Assembly: GCA_963781725.1 (NCBI GenBank)
Contig: CAWAGV010000002.1
Coordinates: 496,001-560,000 of the forward strand
DNA length: 64,000 bases
Reading direction: 5' to 3'
Source of the DNA: BOG-931 sp963781725
GTDB lineage: Bacteria; Pseudomonadota; Alphaproteobacteria; Rhizobiales; Xanthobacteraceae
The position numbers were made by a program, and so were the translations under genes. The notes below the pieces were generated by a model. It did no database searches and had not been told where the DNA came from. It saw only the letters and a list, made by a program, of their open reading frames with translations. Positions 42,437 to 50,677 of the stretch are shown here, in pieces (position 1 is the stretch's first letter; each line of letters begins with the position of its first letter).

Positions 42437-43055
42437 GACCGCCGCCTAGCGCCGAGGTCAGGGCCTGAACCACCTCCTGCATCACCGGCCGGCCGGTCAG
42501 CGGATCGTTGCCGCTGACATAGGCGGCAAGCTCCTGCGCGGTCTTGCCCATCACCGGCTGCGGCACAAACGAGCGCGGCGCTTCCGGCAGGCCGGCCATC
42601 TTGGCGACCGACGCCACCACCTTGTCGAACTTGTCGGTGTGCAGCGCGACGGTCGGCACGCCATAGCGGGTTTCCAGCGTGATGGCATGCGTGGTGACCG
42701 CGGGCGCGCAGTTGCTGCAATGGCCGACGCCGATAATCGCGGCATCGCCGTTGGCCTTGATCTCTTCCCAGGTCTTCGGATCGTCTTTCTGGTAGGTCGC
42801 TGACAGCGACACGATTTTGGTCTTCACGGCCGGCATGTGCGCGGCGAACCACGCAGCGACCTGCTTCAAGAGTTCGATCGAATCGTCGAACCGGCAGTCG
42901 ACCAGATAGACCGTCTTGCCGTCGAGGCTTTCGAGCCGCGGCGCCGCCTGCTTTTTGGTGACCTTGGGCGGGGTGCCGACCGGGCTCAGGACCGTGACCA
43001 TCCCGCCCGCAGGCGTCTCGGCCGGGTTGCCGTCGGGGGTGACGATCCGGTTCAT
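42423..43055 (-). CDS. UGSC-like domain protein, cysteine form
   Basis: 210 residues from ATG 43055 with GGAGGG upstream; an upstream frame to 43244 has no family features. Core: VYLVDCRFDDSIELLKQVAAWF near 55, AAIIGVGHCSNCAPAVTTHAITLETRYGVPTVALHTDKF near 105, PLTGRPVMQEVVQALT at the end. The motif CSNC occupies the place of UGSC (selenocysteine-Gly-Ser-Cys) in this family, so it appears to be the all-cysteine version and probably does redox or nucleophilic thiol chemistry. First gene of the operon. Confidence 0.65.
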   Translation of the reverse strand: MNRIVTPDGNPAETPAGGMVTVLSPVGTPPKVTKKQAAPRLESLDGKTVYLVDCRFDDSIELLKQVAAWFAAHMPAVKTKIVSLSATYQKDDPKTWEEIKANGDAAIIGVGHCSNCAPAVTTHAITLETRYGVPTVALHTDKFDKVVASVAKMAGLPEAPRSFVPQPVMGKTAQELAAYVSGNDPLTGRPVMQEVVQALTSALGGGHAGH

Positions 43056-43258
43056 GGGTTCCCTCCAGAAGTTGCTGCGGCGGGGCGCAAATTGCTGATT
43101 TACCGTGATTATATGGCGCATCCCGATACCCGCCAAGGCGGACTTCCGCGGTTGCGCGGAACCGGCCCCCCGCCTATATTCCGGCAACTTTCTTGTCATC
43201 GTTGATGACGTGAGTGGCTTCGCCCGGAAGGGCGGGCGAAGCACAGAGGAGATTTACC

Positions 43259-43960
43259 ATGGCGACCGCGCCCCTGATGCCGAAAGCGACAGCCGTTTGG
43301 CTGGTCGACAACACCTCACTATCATTCGAGCAGATCGCGGAGCTTTGCAGCCTGCATGTGCTTGAAGTGAAGGCGATTGCCGACGGCGACGCGGCGCAGG
43401 GCATCAAGGGCCTCGATCCGGTCCTCACCGGCCAGTTGACCCGCGAGGAAATCGCGCTTGCGGAAAAGGACCCGGAGCACAAGCTGCACATTTCCGAACC
43501 GAAAGTGCGGCTGCCGGAAGCCAAGCCGAAGAAGGGCCCGCGCTACACGCCGGTGTCGCGCCGCCAGGATCGTCCCAACGCAATTCTATGGCTGGTACGC
43601 AATCACCCGGAACTGAAAGACGCGCAGATCATGCGCCTGGTCGGCACCACCAAGTCGACCATCGCCGCGATCCGCGACCGCACCCACTGGAACTCGGCCA
43701 ACCTGTCGCCGCTCGATCCGGTCACGCTCGGCCTGTGCTCGCAGATCGACCTCGATCTCGAAGTGATGAAGGCGGCCAAGGAGAAGCCGCTGCCGGTCGC
43801 GCAAGGCGCAACGCTCCTGCCGGCCTCCGTCACCACGGCTCCGAGGGAAGAGCCGGAGCCTGAAGCGCCCGCCCCTGCCCCGAAGAAGTCCGGCGACGAT
43901 CTCGACGTCGATGCGGTGTTCGCCAAGCTCAAGCAACTCGGCGGCAGCAAGAACGAGTAA
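43259..43960 (+). CDS. trcR: Cell-cycle transcriptional regulator TrcR (DUF1013)
   Basis: 233 residues of the DUF1013 family, an alphaproteobacterial DNA-binding regulator tied to the cell cycle. The N-terminal part ATAVWLVDNTSLSFEQIAELCSLHVLEVKAIADGD and the central NAILWLVRNHPELKDAQIMRLVGTTKSTIAAIRDRTHWN each look like a helix-turn-helix. The C-terminus is Pro/Ala-rich, then DDLDVDAVFAKLKQLGG. ATG 43259 has AGGAGA upstream. A hairpin (43217-43226 with 43233-43242) sits just before the ribosome site and might affect translation. Confidence 0.88.
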   Translation: MATAPLMPKATAVWLVDNTSLSFEQIAELCSLHVLEVKAIADGDAAQGIKGLDPVLTGQLTREEIALAEKDPEHKLHISEPKVRLPEAKPKKGPRYTPVSRRQDRPNAILWLVRNHPELKDAQIMRLVGTTKSTIAAIRDRTHWNSANLSPLDPVTLGLCSQIDLDLEVMKAAKEKPLPVAQGATLLPASVTTAPREEPEPEAPAPAPKKSGDDLDVDAVFAKLKQLGGSKNE

Positions 43961-43978
43961 TTGATCCGAGGTGACGAA

Positions 43979-44929
43979 CTAGCCGCGGTCGTTTCGCAAG
44001 ACGACACAGGCGCCCCCTGCCGCGATCAGTTTGCCGCAGAACTTTTCCAAATAGCCGCGGTCATCGTCGGCGATGCGGATAATGTATCGCGGGGCGCTGC
44101 CCATTCCGGGCATCACTTTGTGCAGCACAATCGGCTCGCGGTCGCCTATCGCGGCAGCATAGCGTCCTTGCAGCTTGCGATAGATCGCCCAGGCGTTCGC
44201 TTCCGACAGGCTCGCGGCAAGCTGCGCTCCCCATCGCGGCACATGAGAAGCGATGCGCTGGGCTTCCGGCGCCGGCGCCAGGATCAGATTGGCGAGCCGC
44301 GTACAGGGCACGCCTTGCGGGATCGTCGTTTCCGACGTTTGCGGCGGTTTGGGTGAAGCCCACTCGTCCGCGGTCCATCCGGTGATGACGGCGACGTAGT
44401 TACGCGTCTCGCTCGGCAACGAGCGACGGCCGGCGAGCCACGCACTGACCCGCCCCGGACCGGCATTGTAGCCCGCGGCAGCGAGACCGAGATTGCCGAA
44501 CTGATGGTGCAGATCACGCAGATAGTTTGCGGAATTCTTCAGCGCCGCGATCGGGTCGAACGGGTCGGCCAGTCCGCGATCATTGGCGGTGCGCGGCATG
44601 AACTGTGCAATGCCTTGCGCGCCTTTTGAACTGACGGCCTGTGCATTGAACCGGCTTTCCTGCCAGATGACGCGAGCGAAGAACTCGACCGGCAATTCAT
44701 TTTCCGCGGCGTCCTGCTCGATGGCCCGGCAAATGTCATCCGGGGTCAGCGGCTTGTTCGTCCCATCGGATTGAGGGGATGCAGTTTGCGGGGCTGCACC
44801 TTGAGGAGCGGGAGTTTGCGGGATCGCCTGCTCCTGGGCGTGCGCCGTGTGCGGTAGCGCGACTACCGCACAAATCAGCAGGCACGCGACACAGCAGCAA
44901 TTCCACACGGCTGACCCTCGTCCGGGCAC
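43979..44929 (-). CDS. Secreted lytic transglycosylase (SLT)
   Basis: 316 residues. Signal peptide 1-31 (CCVACLLICAVVALPHTAHAQ). A Pro/Gln-rich linker precedes the SLT domain: PVEFFARVIWQESRFNAQAVSSKGAQGIAQFMPRTA, where the Glu of WQESRF is catalytic, and NLGLAAAGYNAGPGRVSAWL. The C-terminal 100 residues (AWAIYRKLQGRYAAAIG ... ARYIIRIADDDRGYLEKFCGKLIAAGGACVVL) resemble a SPOR-type peptidoglycan-binding domain. It cleaves glycan strands in the periplasm. GTG start at 44929. Confidence 0.88.
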   Translation of the reverse strand: MPGRGSAVWNCCCVACLLICAVVALPHTAHAQEQAIPQTPAPQGAAPQTASPQSDGTNKPLTPDDICRAIEQDAAENELPVEFFARVIWQESRFNAQAVSSKGAQGIAQFMPRTANDRGLADPFDPIAALKNSANYLRDLHHQFGNLGLAAAGYNAGPGRVSAWLAGRRSLPSETRNYVAVITGWTADEWASPKPPQTSETTIPQGVPCTRLANLILAPAPEAQRIASHVPRWGAQLAASLSEANAWAIYRKLQGRYAAAIGDREPIVLHKVMPGMGSAPRYIIRIADDDRGYLEKFCGKLIAAGGACVVLRNDRG

Positions 44930-45022
44930 TCCCGAAAGTAAGAGGAATCCAGCGGAAGAGTTCCCTTGGATGCTGACGCCGGCGGCAGATGTCCCGCGTC
45001 CCGAAGGCTCCCAGTCCCAATT

Positions 45023-46942
45023 TCAGCCGCCGATGCCCTTGGCTTTCAGCGCGCTGCCGATCTCACCGAGGATCGCCGGATCGTCGATCGTCGCCGGCAT
45101 CGACCACTGCTCGCCGTCGGCGATTTTCTTGATCGTACCGCGCAGGATCTTGCCGGAACGGGTCTTCGGCAATCGCGCGACGGTGATGGCGAGGCGGAAG
45201 CTCGCCACCGGACCGATCTTTTCGCGGATCAGCGCGATGCACTCCTTTTCGACCTCGGCCGGCGATTGATTGACGCCGGATTTGAGCACGACGAAGCCGC
45301 ACGGCACCTCGCCCTTGAGATCGTCCTTGATGCCGAGCACGGCGCACTCGGCGACGGCCTGATGCGAGGCCAGCACTTCTTCCATGCCGCCGGTCGAAAG
45401 CCGGTGGCCGGCGACATTGATGATGTCGTCGGTGCGGCCCATCACGTAGATGTAGTCGTCCTCGTCCTTGAAACCGGCGTCGGCGGTTTTGTAGTAGCCG
45501 GGAAATTCGTCGAGATAGCTTTCACGCATGCGCGCATCGGCCTGCCACAGCGTCGGCAGGCACCCCGGCGGCAGCGGCAGCTTGATGACGATCGAACCCA
45601 TGGTGCCGCGGGCAACTTCATGGCTCGCTTCGTCGACCACGCGAACGTCGTAGCCCGGCATCGCGACGGTCGGCGAACCATGCTTGATCGGCAGCATGCC
45701 GAGGCCCACCGGATTGGCGGCGATCGGCCAGCCGGTTTCGGTCTGCCACCAGTGATCGATCACTGGTTTGTTGAGGAGATTTTCCGCCCATTCGAGCGTC
45801 GGCGGGTCGGCCCGTTCACCGGCCAGAAACAGCGTGCGGAACTTCGACAGGTCGTGCCGCGCAAACAGCTTGCCTTCCGGATCGTCCTTCTTGATGGCGC
45901 GAAACGCGGTCGGCGCCGTGAACATCGCGACCGCACCATGCTCGGCGATGACGCGCCAATAAGCGCCGGCGTCGGGGGTACCGACCGGCTTGCCTTCATA
46001 CAGAATGGTCGTGCAGCCGTGCAGCAGCGGCGCGTAGACGATGTAGCTATGCCCGACCACCCAGCCGATGTCGGAGCCGGTCCACCAAACTTCACCGGGG
46101 GCGATACCGTAGAGATTTTTCATGCTCCATTTCAGCGCGACCATGTGGCCGCCATTGTCGCGCACCACGCCTTTCGGCCGGCCCGTCGTTCCCGATGTAT
46201 AAAGAATGTAGAGCGGGTCGGTCGCGGCGACCGGCACGCAGTCCCAGGCGTTACGGGCATGCACGAGCGCGTAATCGCGCATCGTCTTCCAGTCGCGGTC
46301 GCGCCCCTCGATCATCGTTGCCTGCGCCTGCGGCCGTTGCAGGATCAGGCAGGCGTCGGGCTTGTGCCCGGCCAGCGCGATCGCTTCGTCGAGCAGCGGT
46401 TTGTAGGCGACGATGCGGCCCGGCTCGATGCCGCAACTCGCCGACAGGATCACCTTCGGCGTGGCGTCGTCGATGCGCGTCGCCAGTTCGGGTGCGGCGA
46501 AGCCGCCGAACACCACCGAATGCACGGCGCCGATGCGCGCGCAGGCGAGCATGGCGATCACGGCCTCGGGCACCATCGGCATGTAGATAATGACGCGGTC
46601 GCCCTTGCCGACGCCGAGATCGCGCAACATGCCGCCGAGCACCTGCGTCTCGGTCAGCAGCCGGTGATAGGTGATGCTGCGTTTTTCGCCGGCCAGCGGT
46701 GAATCGTAGATGATTGCGATCTGGTCGCCGCGCCCGGCATCGACCTGGCGGTCGACGGCATTGAAGCAGGTGTTGCACACGCCACCGGGAAACCAGCGGC
46801 CGTAGATGCCCGCCTCCGGATCGAACACTGTCTTCGGCTTTTCGAACCAGTGAATGTCTTGTGCCGCTTCGGCCCAGAATCCCAGCGGATCGCGCTGCCA
46901 GCGTGCATAGACTTCGTGATAGCGGCTCGAACGGGCGTCCAT
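45023..46942 (-). CDS. prpE: Propionyl-CoA / acetyl-CoA synthetase (PrpE-like)
   Basis: 639-residue AMP-forming acyl-CoA synthetase. YHEVYARWQRDPLGFWAEAAQDIHWFEKPKTVFD is the PrpE-type N-terminus. The P-loop LYILYTSGTTGRPKGVVRDNGGH near 245, EVWWTGSDIGWVVGHSYIVY near 283 and WWQTETGWPIAANP near 385 follow. YYKTADAGFKDEDDYIYVMGRTDDIINVAGHRLSTGGMEE near 490 and KTRSGKILRGTIKKI near 600 carry the catalytic Lys. Converts propionate or acetate to the CoA ester. Preference for propionate is inferred from overall similarity. Confidence 0.92.
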   Translation of the reverse strand: MDARSSRYHEVYARWQRDPLGFWAEAAQDIHWFEKPKTVFDPEAGIYGRWFPGGVCNTCFNAVDRQVDAGRGDQIAIIYDSPLAGEKRSITYHRLLTETQVLGGMLRDLGVGKGDRVIIYMPMVPEAVIAMLACARIGAVHSVVFGGFAAPELATRIDDATPKVILSASCGIEPGRIVAYKPLLDEAIALAGHKPDACLILQRPQAQATMIEGRDRDWKTMRDYALVHARNAWDCVPVAATDPLYILYTSGTTGRPKGVVRDNGGHMVALKWSMKNLYGIAPGEVWWTGSDIGWVVGHSYIVYAPLLHGCTTILYEGKPVGTPDAGAYWRVIAEHGAVAMFTAPTAFRAIKKDDPEGKLFARHDLSKFRTLFLAGERADPPTLEWAENLLNKPVIDHWWQTETGWPIAANPVGLGMLPIKHGSPTVAMPGYDVRVVDEASHEVARGTMGSIVIKLPLPPGCLPTLWQADARMRESYLDEFPGYYKTADAGFKDEDDYIYVMGRTDDIINVAGHRLSTGGMEEVLASHQAVAECAVLGIKDDLKGEVPCGFVVLKSGVNQSPAEVEKECIALIREKIGPVASFRLAITVARLPKTRSGKILRGTIKKIADGEQWSMPATIDDPAILGEIGSALKAKGIGG

Positions 46943-47041
46943 GACGGCCTCTTGGCGGTCGGATTTGCGAATCTTGACCGTTTGGCTGCCGCTGGCAAGC
47001 CGGGCGCCAACAAGTCCCGGTGCGCAGCCCGCTGGCGAGAA

Positions 47042-48124
47042 CTAGCGGCTGCAAAAGTAGTCGATGACGTTCCAGAGCGGCTTGCGCCGATAGTTCTCAT
47101 CAAGCGGCAGCGGCCGGTTCGGCAAACCGTCTTTGCGTTTATACCAAGTCGGCACCCAGGTATAGCGATCGGTGATGCCCCAGGTGCCGATGAACGACGG
47201 GCGCACCGCTGCAAATATCGGTTCGATAAAATCGTGCGCCCGCGTGGCGACGATGGCATCGCGGACGGGGGCCGGACCGGGCAAATCGTTGTCGATCACA
47301 TCAAGTTCGGTGATGTGAACCGACAACCCGAGCGACTGCATCTCGGAAGCAAAAGCGAACACACCGTCGCGGTCGATCTCGTATTTGCCTTTGATATGTC
47401 CCTGAAGCCCGACACCGTGCAGCGGCACGCCCCGATCGAGCAGTGCGTGGACGAGTTTTCGCAAAGCCTCACGTTTGTTCGGCGATGTACCGTCGGCGCA
47501 CTCGATATCGTATTCGTTCAGCAATAGTTCGGCCGACGGATCGACGCGATGTGCAATACGGAACGCCTTGTCGATATAGCTCTCGCCGAGGTTTTGCAGC
47601 CAGATGTTCGGGCGCAGACCGGGCACTCCGGCCTTCGGATCGTCAATCGCCTCGTTGACGACATGCCAGGTTTTGATCTTGCCCCGATAGCGCGACATGA
47701 CGCGCTCGATATGCAGGGTCATCTCACGTTCAGCGTCGGAAGCACCCTCGATATTTTCGGTCCATTTCGGCATGGCGCCGTACCAGACGAGCGTATGACC
47801 ACGAAGCGTCATTCCGTTTTGTTCGGCAAATGCAAGCGCGATATCGGCAGGCTCGAAGTCGAACTGGCCGCGCGCCGGACGCAGCAACACCCAGCACAAG
47901 CCGCCTTCGGAGGTGATCTGCTGGCAGTAATTCTTCAGCGCCGCCCGGTAGTCGGCCTCAGCCTGCAACGGGTCGTTTCGCGCGCAGGCGCCGAAGGGAA
48001 CGCGTGACGGGGAAAACAGCGTGGCGCTGGCCGATTGCGGCGCGAAGGCCGCAGCAGCAAATCCGGCTGCGAGCTTGCCAGCGTTCGCCAATGACTGCCG
48101 GCGAGACAACATCCCTGAATCCAT
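47042..48124 (-). CDS. Tat-exported GH10 endo-1,4-beta-xylanase-like glycoside hydrolase
   Basis: 360 residues. N-terminus MLSRRQSLANAGKLAAGFAAAAF is a twin-arginine signal. GH10 barrel motifs: LRGHTLVWYGAMPKW near 108, the acid/base Glu in IKTWHVVNEAIDD near 155, LLNEYDIE near 204, LHGVGLQGHIKG near 240 and the nucleophile Glu in LSVHITELDVIDND near 270. C-terminal ITDRYTWVPTW is family-typical. The usual NxMKPE segment is replaced by CQQITSEGGLCWVLLRP near 67, an unusual variant. Divergent from a membrane acyltransferase, suggesting polysaccharide modification or turnover. Confidence 0.88.
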   Translation of the reverse strand: MDSGMLSRRQSLANAGKLAAGFAAAAFAPQSASATLFSPSRVPFGACARNDPLQAEADYRAALKNYCQQITSEGGLCWVLLRPARGQFDFEPADIALAFAEQNGMTLRGHTLVWYGAMPKWTENIEGASDAEREMTLHIERVMSRYRGKIKTWHVVNEAIDDPKAGVPGLRPNIWLQNLGESYIDKAFRIAHRVDPSAELLLNEYDIECADGTSPNKREALRKLVHALLDRGVPLHGVGLQGHIKGKYEIDRDGVFAFASEMQSLGLSVHITELDVIDNDLPGPAPVRDAIVATRAHDFIEPIFAAVRPSFIGTWGITDRYTWVPTWYKRKDGLPNRPLPLDENYRRKPLWNVIDYFCSR

Positions 48125-48359
48125 CGCGCCTGCGAAGCGCGCTTTGAAGCGCGCTTTCCTGGCGGCGAGACAGCATATAGATGGCGGACTTGCCGACAGC
48201 CAGCAGTCAAGCCGGACGTTGCCGCATTAACCTTTAAATTCCTGGCAGCCCCGCGAGCTCGATTAACCAGATGCCGCGCAAACACTGGACCCGCGTTCCA
48301 TAACGATTCACACCCAATCCCGATCATCCGCCGACTGGAATCCGGAACCGTCGCTACAG

Positions 48360-49568
48360 ATGGGGTTCGCCGTGGCCACCGATGCAAAATACAACGCCGT
48401 TGCGTCTCCCAATCACGCGCCCTTCCTCGACTTTCTTCGAGCCAGCGCGGCATTTCTGGTCGTGATCGGACACGCGCGGCATTTGCTGTTTGCAAGCATC
48501 ACCACGGTCGACCGGCCCGGCCTGCTCCTGAAGGTGTTCTGGCTTGTAACCGTGCTCAAGCACGAAGCGGTGATTGTATTCTTTGTGTTGAGCGGTTTCC
48601 TCGTAGGCGGTTCGATATTCAATGCGATGAGCAAAAACTCATTCGATCTGAAGAACTATCTCATCGCCCGCTTCTCGCGCATTTACATCGTCTACGTGCC
48701 GGCCCTGATCGTCACCGCACTCGCTTTCTGGATCGGCCGAAATTTTCTCACCGATTTCGGTGGCGATACGATCCGGCCACTGTTCGCTCAGGCGCAGCCG
48801 GACTTCGGCGGACTGCACGGAACCCTCTGTCATCTCGCAGACGTTCAGGGATTCCTGTGCGAGGAATGGAAACAAAACCCAGGCCTGTGGTCACTCGGCT
48901 ATGAATGGGTGCTATACCTGTTTGCCCCGGCCGTGTTGGCTTTGATCGTCGGCTCCGGCTCGCGTGCCGTCCGCTGTGCCGGCCTGACGCTTCTTGTCCT
49001 CGGCGCCGGCGCCATGGCCGTAAATCTGACGGAGTGGGCATTCTGGTTTGCCGCCTGGTTCCTCGGCGTCGCCGCGTGGCGGCTGTCGCGCGCGTGGTCG
49101 ATGCCGATGACAGCCGGGCTTGCTGCGCTGGCGATTGCAATTGCCGGCATGGCCGTCGCCGAGTTGCACGTCGTGGAGCAGATGAAAGCCGATCTCATCG
49201 TTGCTATTGCCTTCGCGCTCGCGGTCGCGTGCCGTCAACTGATCGCCTTTCCGGTTCTGCCGCGATTTTTCGACTGGGCGGCGAGCTTCTCGTATTCGCT
49301 CTATGCAATAAATCTTCCGATCCTTTATCTGACGGTAGCGCTGCTCCAGAGCGCCGGCTTTCCTGCCCACCAGATGGCACCCGGCCCCGTCGCCTTTTTG
49401 GCATTCGGTATCTGCGTTGCGACGGCGACAGCTTTCGCGTTCCTGTTGTCGCTCTTCACCGAGCGGCAAACGCCATGGCTTCGCGCCCGGCTGAAATCAG
49501 CGATGTCGCGAGAGCACCCCGCACTGGCCCCGGCGGTCGGACAGGCCCGGACCCGATCCGTACGGTAA
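48360..49568 (+). CDS. Membrane acyltransferase, family 3 (OafA-like)
   Basis: 402-residue integral membrane O-acyltransferase that modifies surface sugars. PFLDFLRASAAFLVVIGHARHLLFA near 22 contains the conserved His (VVIGHARH), then VIVFFVLSGFLVGGSIF near 72 and LIARFSRIYIVYVPALI near 100. About ten helices span the length, and the loop LWSLGYEWVLYLFAP near 178 has the conserved Glu. Adjacent, divergent GH10 enzyme. Acetyl or succinyl donors are both possible. Confidence 0.87.
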   Translation: MGFAVATDAKYNAVASPNHAPFLDFLRASAAFLVVIGHARHLLFASITTVDRPGLLLKVFWLVTVLKHEAVIVFFVLSGFLVGGSIFNAMSKNSFDLKNYLIARFSRIYIVYVPALIVTALAFWIGRNFLTDFGGDTIRPLFAQAQPDFGGLHGTLCHLADVQGFLCEEWKQNPGLWSLGYEWVLYLFAPAVLALIVGSGSRAVRCAGLTLLVLGAGAMAVNLTEWAFWFAAWFLGVAAWRLSRAWSMPMTAGLAALAIAIAGMAVAELHVVEQMKADLIVAIAFALAVACRQLIAFPVLPRFFDWAASFSYSLYAINLPILYLTVALLQSAGFPAHQMAPGPVAFLAFGICVATATAFAFLLSLFTERQTPWLRARLKSAMSREHPALAPAVGQARTRSVR

Positions 49569-49624
49569 TCGGCCGCGCGGCGGACAAAATGGCGCTCGGC
49601 AGGATGGCGACGAGTGCGCCCGGA

Positions 49625-49699
49625 AATTCTGCTCCTGCCAATTCTACTCTAGCGAATTCTACTCTAGCGAATTCTACTCTAGCCAATTCTACTCTAGCA
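49625..49699. repeat. 15-bp minisatellite, five units
   Basis: Five consecutive 15-base units starting at 49625, 49640, 49655, 49670 and 49685. Units 2 and 3 are identical and units 4-5 differ from them only at the last base; unit 1 differs at three positions. Consensus AATTCTACTCTAGCn. AT-richer than its surroundings and located between the acyltransferase stop and the next gene. Confidence 0.9.
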
Positions 49700-49760
49700 T
49701 TGGCGCCGACGCTTTGATCTACGTGGTAGCGCAGAACTCGTCCGGCACCATAGCCACTCA

Positions 49761-50540
49761 GTGATCACCGATCCGTTCTTTTATCTTCTGGCCATTCCGT
49801 CAGTGGTCCTGCTCGGTCTCGGCAAAGGCGGCTTTGCCGGCCTCGGCATGATTTCCGTGCCGCTGCTGACATTTTCCGTGCCGACCTTGCAAGGCGCGGC
49901 GATCCTGCTGCCGATCCTGATCATACAGGACATCATTTCGGTGTGGACCTACCGCCGCACCTGGAGTGCATGGAACCTGAAGGTGCTGATCCCCGGCGGC
50001 GCCATCGGCATGGTCGTAGGCACGCTGTTTGCCCAATACGTCTCCAACGCTGCAATCGAGCTCGCGGTCGGCATCATCGGGTTGAGCTTTGTTCTTTACC
50101 GCTGGCTCATCTGGTGGTTATGGCCTCACCTCGCGCTTGCTGCGGACAAATCACGCCGGTCGCATCCGATCCTCGGCATGTTCTGGGGCGCACTGTCCGG
50201 CTTCATGTCGCTTCTGGTCAATGTCGGCGCGCCGCCGTACCAAATTCATATTTTGCCGCAAAAGCTCGACAAGCTGACCTTCGTCGGCACCACCGTGATC
50301 TTCTTTGCGTTCCTGAACTGGATGAAGATTGCGCCGTACTTTCTGCTCGGGCAGTTTTCGGCACGTAATTTCGGAACGTCGCTGGCGCTGTTGCCGCTCG
50401 CAGTCGCGGCGAACTTCCTGGGAATCTGGCTGGTGCGAAGAGTATCGACCGAACGGTTCTATCGCATCACCTACCTGCTGATGTTCACTATTTCCCTGAC
50501 GCTGACTTGGCAGGGCGCGACGGCGTTGATCCGCGAATAA
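49761..50540 (+). CDS. Sulfite exporter TauE/SafE-family membrane protein
   Basis: 259-residue inner-membrane transporter of the TSUP (DUF81) family, with about eight helices in two repeats. N-terminal half: LLGLGKGGFAGLGMISVPLLTF near 17 with the conserved GKGGFxG, and GAAILLPILIIQDIISVWTYRRTW. Second half: HPILGMFWGALSGFMSLLVNVGAPPYQIHILPQKLD near 136. Exports sulfite, sulfonates or other small organic anions. GTG start. It precedes an acyl-CoA ligase gene. Confidence 0.88.
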   Translation: MITDPFFYLLAIPSVVLLGLGKGGFAGLGMISVPLLTFSVPTLQGAAILLPILIIQDIISVWTYRRTWSAWNLKVLIPGGAIGMVVGTLFAQYVSNAAIELAVGIIGLSFVLYRWLIWWLWPHLALAADKSRRSHPILGMFWGALSGFMSLLVNVGAPPYQIHILPQKLDKLTFVGTTVIFFAFLNWMKIAPYFLLGQFSARNFGTSLALLPLAVAANFLGIWLVRRVSTERFYRITYLLMFTISLTLTWQGATALIRE

Positions 50541-50677
50541 CGGAACTCAGTGCGCGCGGCAGTTGTTAAGCCAGCGCATTATCCGTTAGCTTCTTGCCAT
50601 TGCTAGGCGACTTGCCCGCGTATCCGGCGCGAACACAACCTGATAAATCCACGCCGGAAGCCGCTTGGGGAGCGACA

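Noticed and set aside
49456..49686. Minus-strand frame reading ARVEF repeats as a pentapeptide-repeat protein
   Set aside because: The repeat comes from the minisatellite; it lacks the A(D/N)LxX pattern and the rest is antisense to the acyltransferase end.
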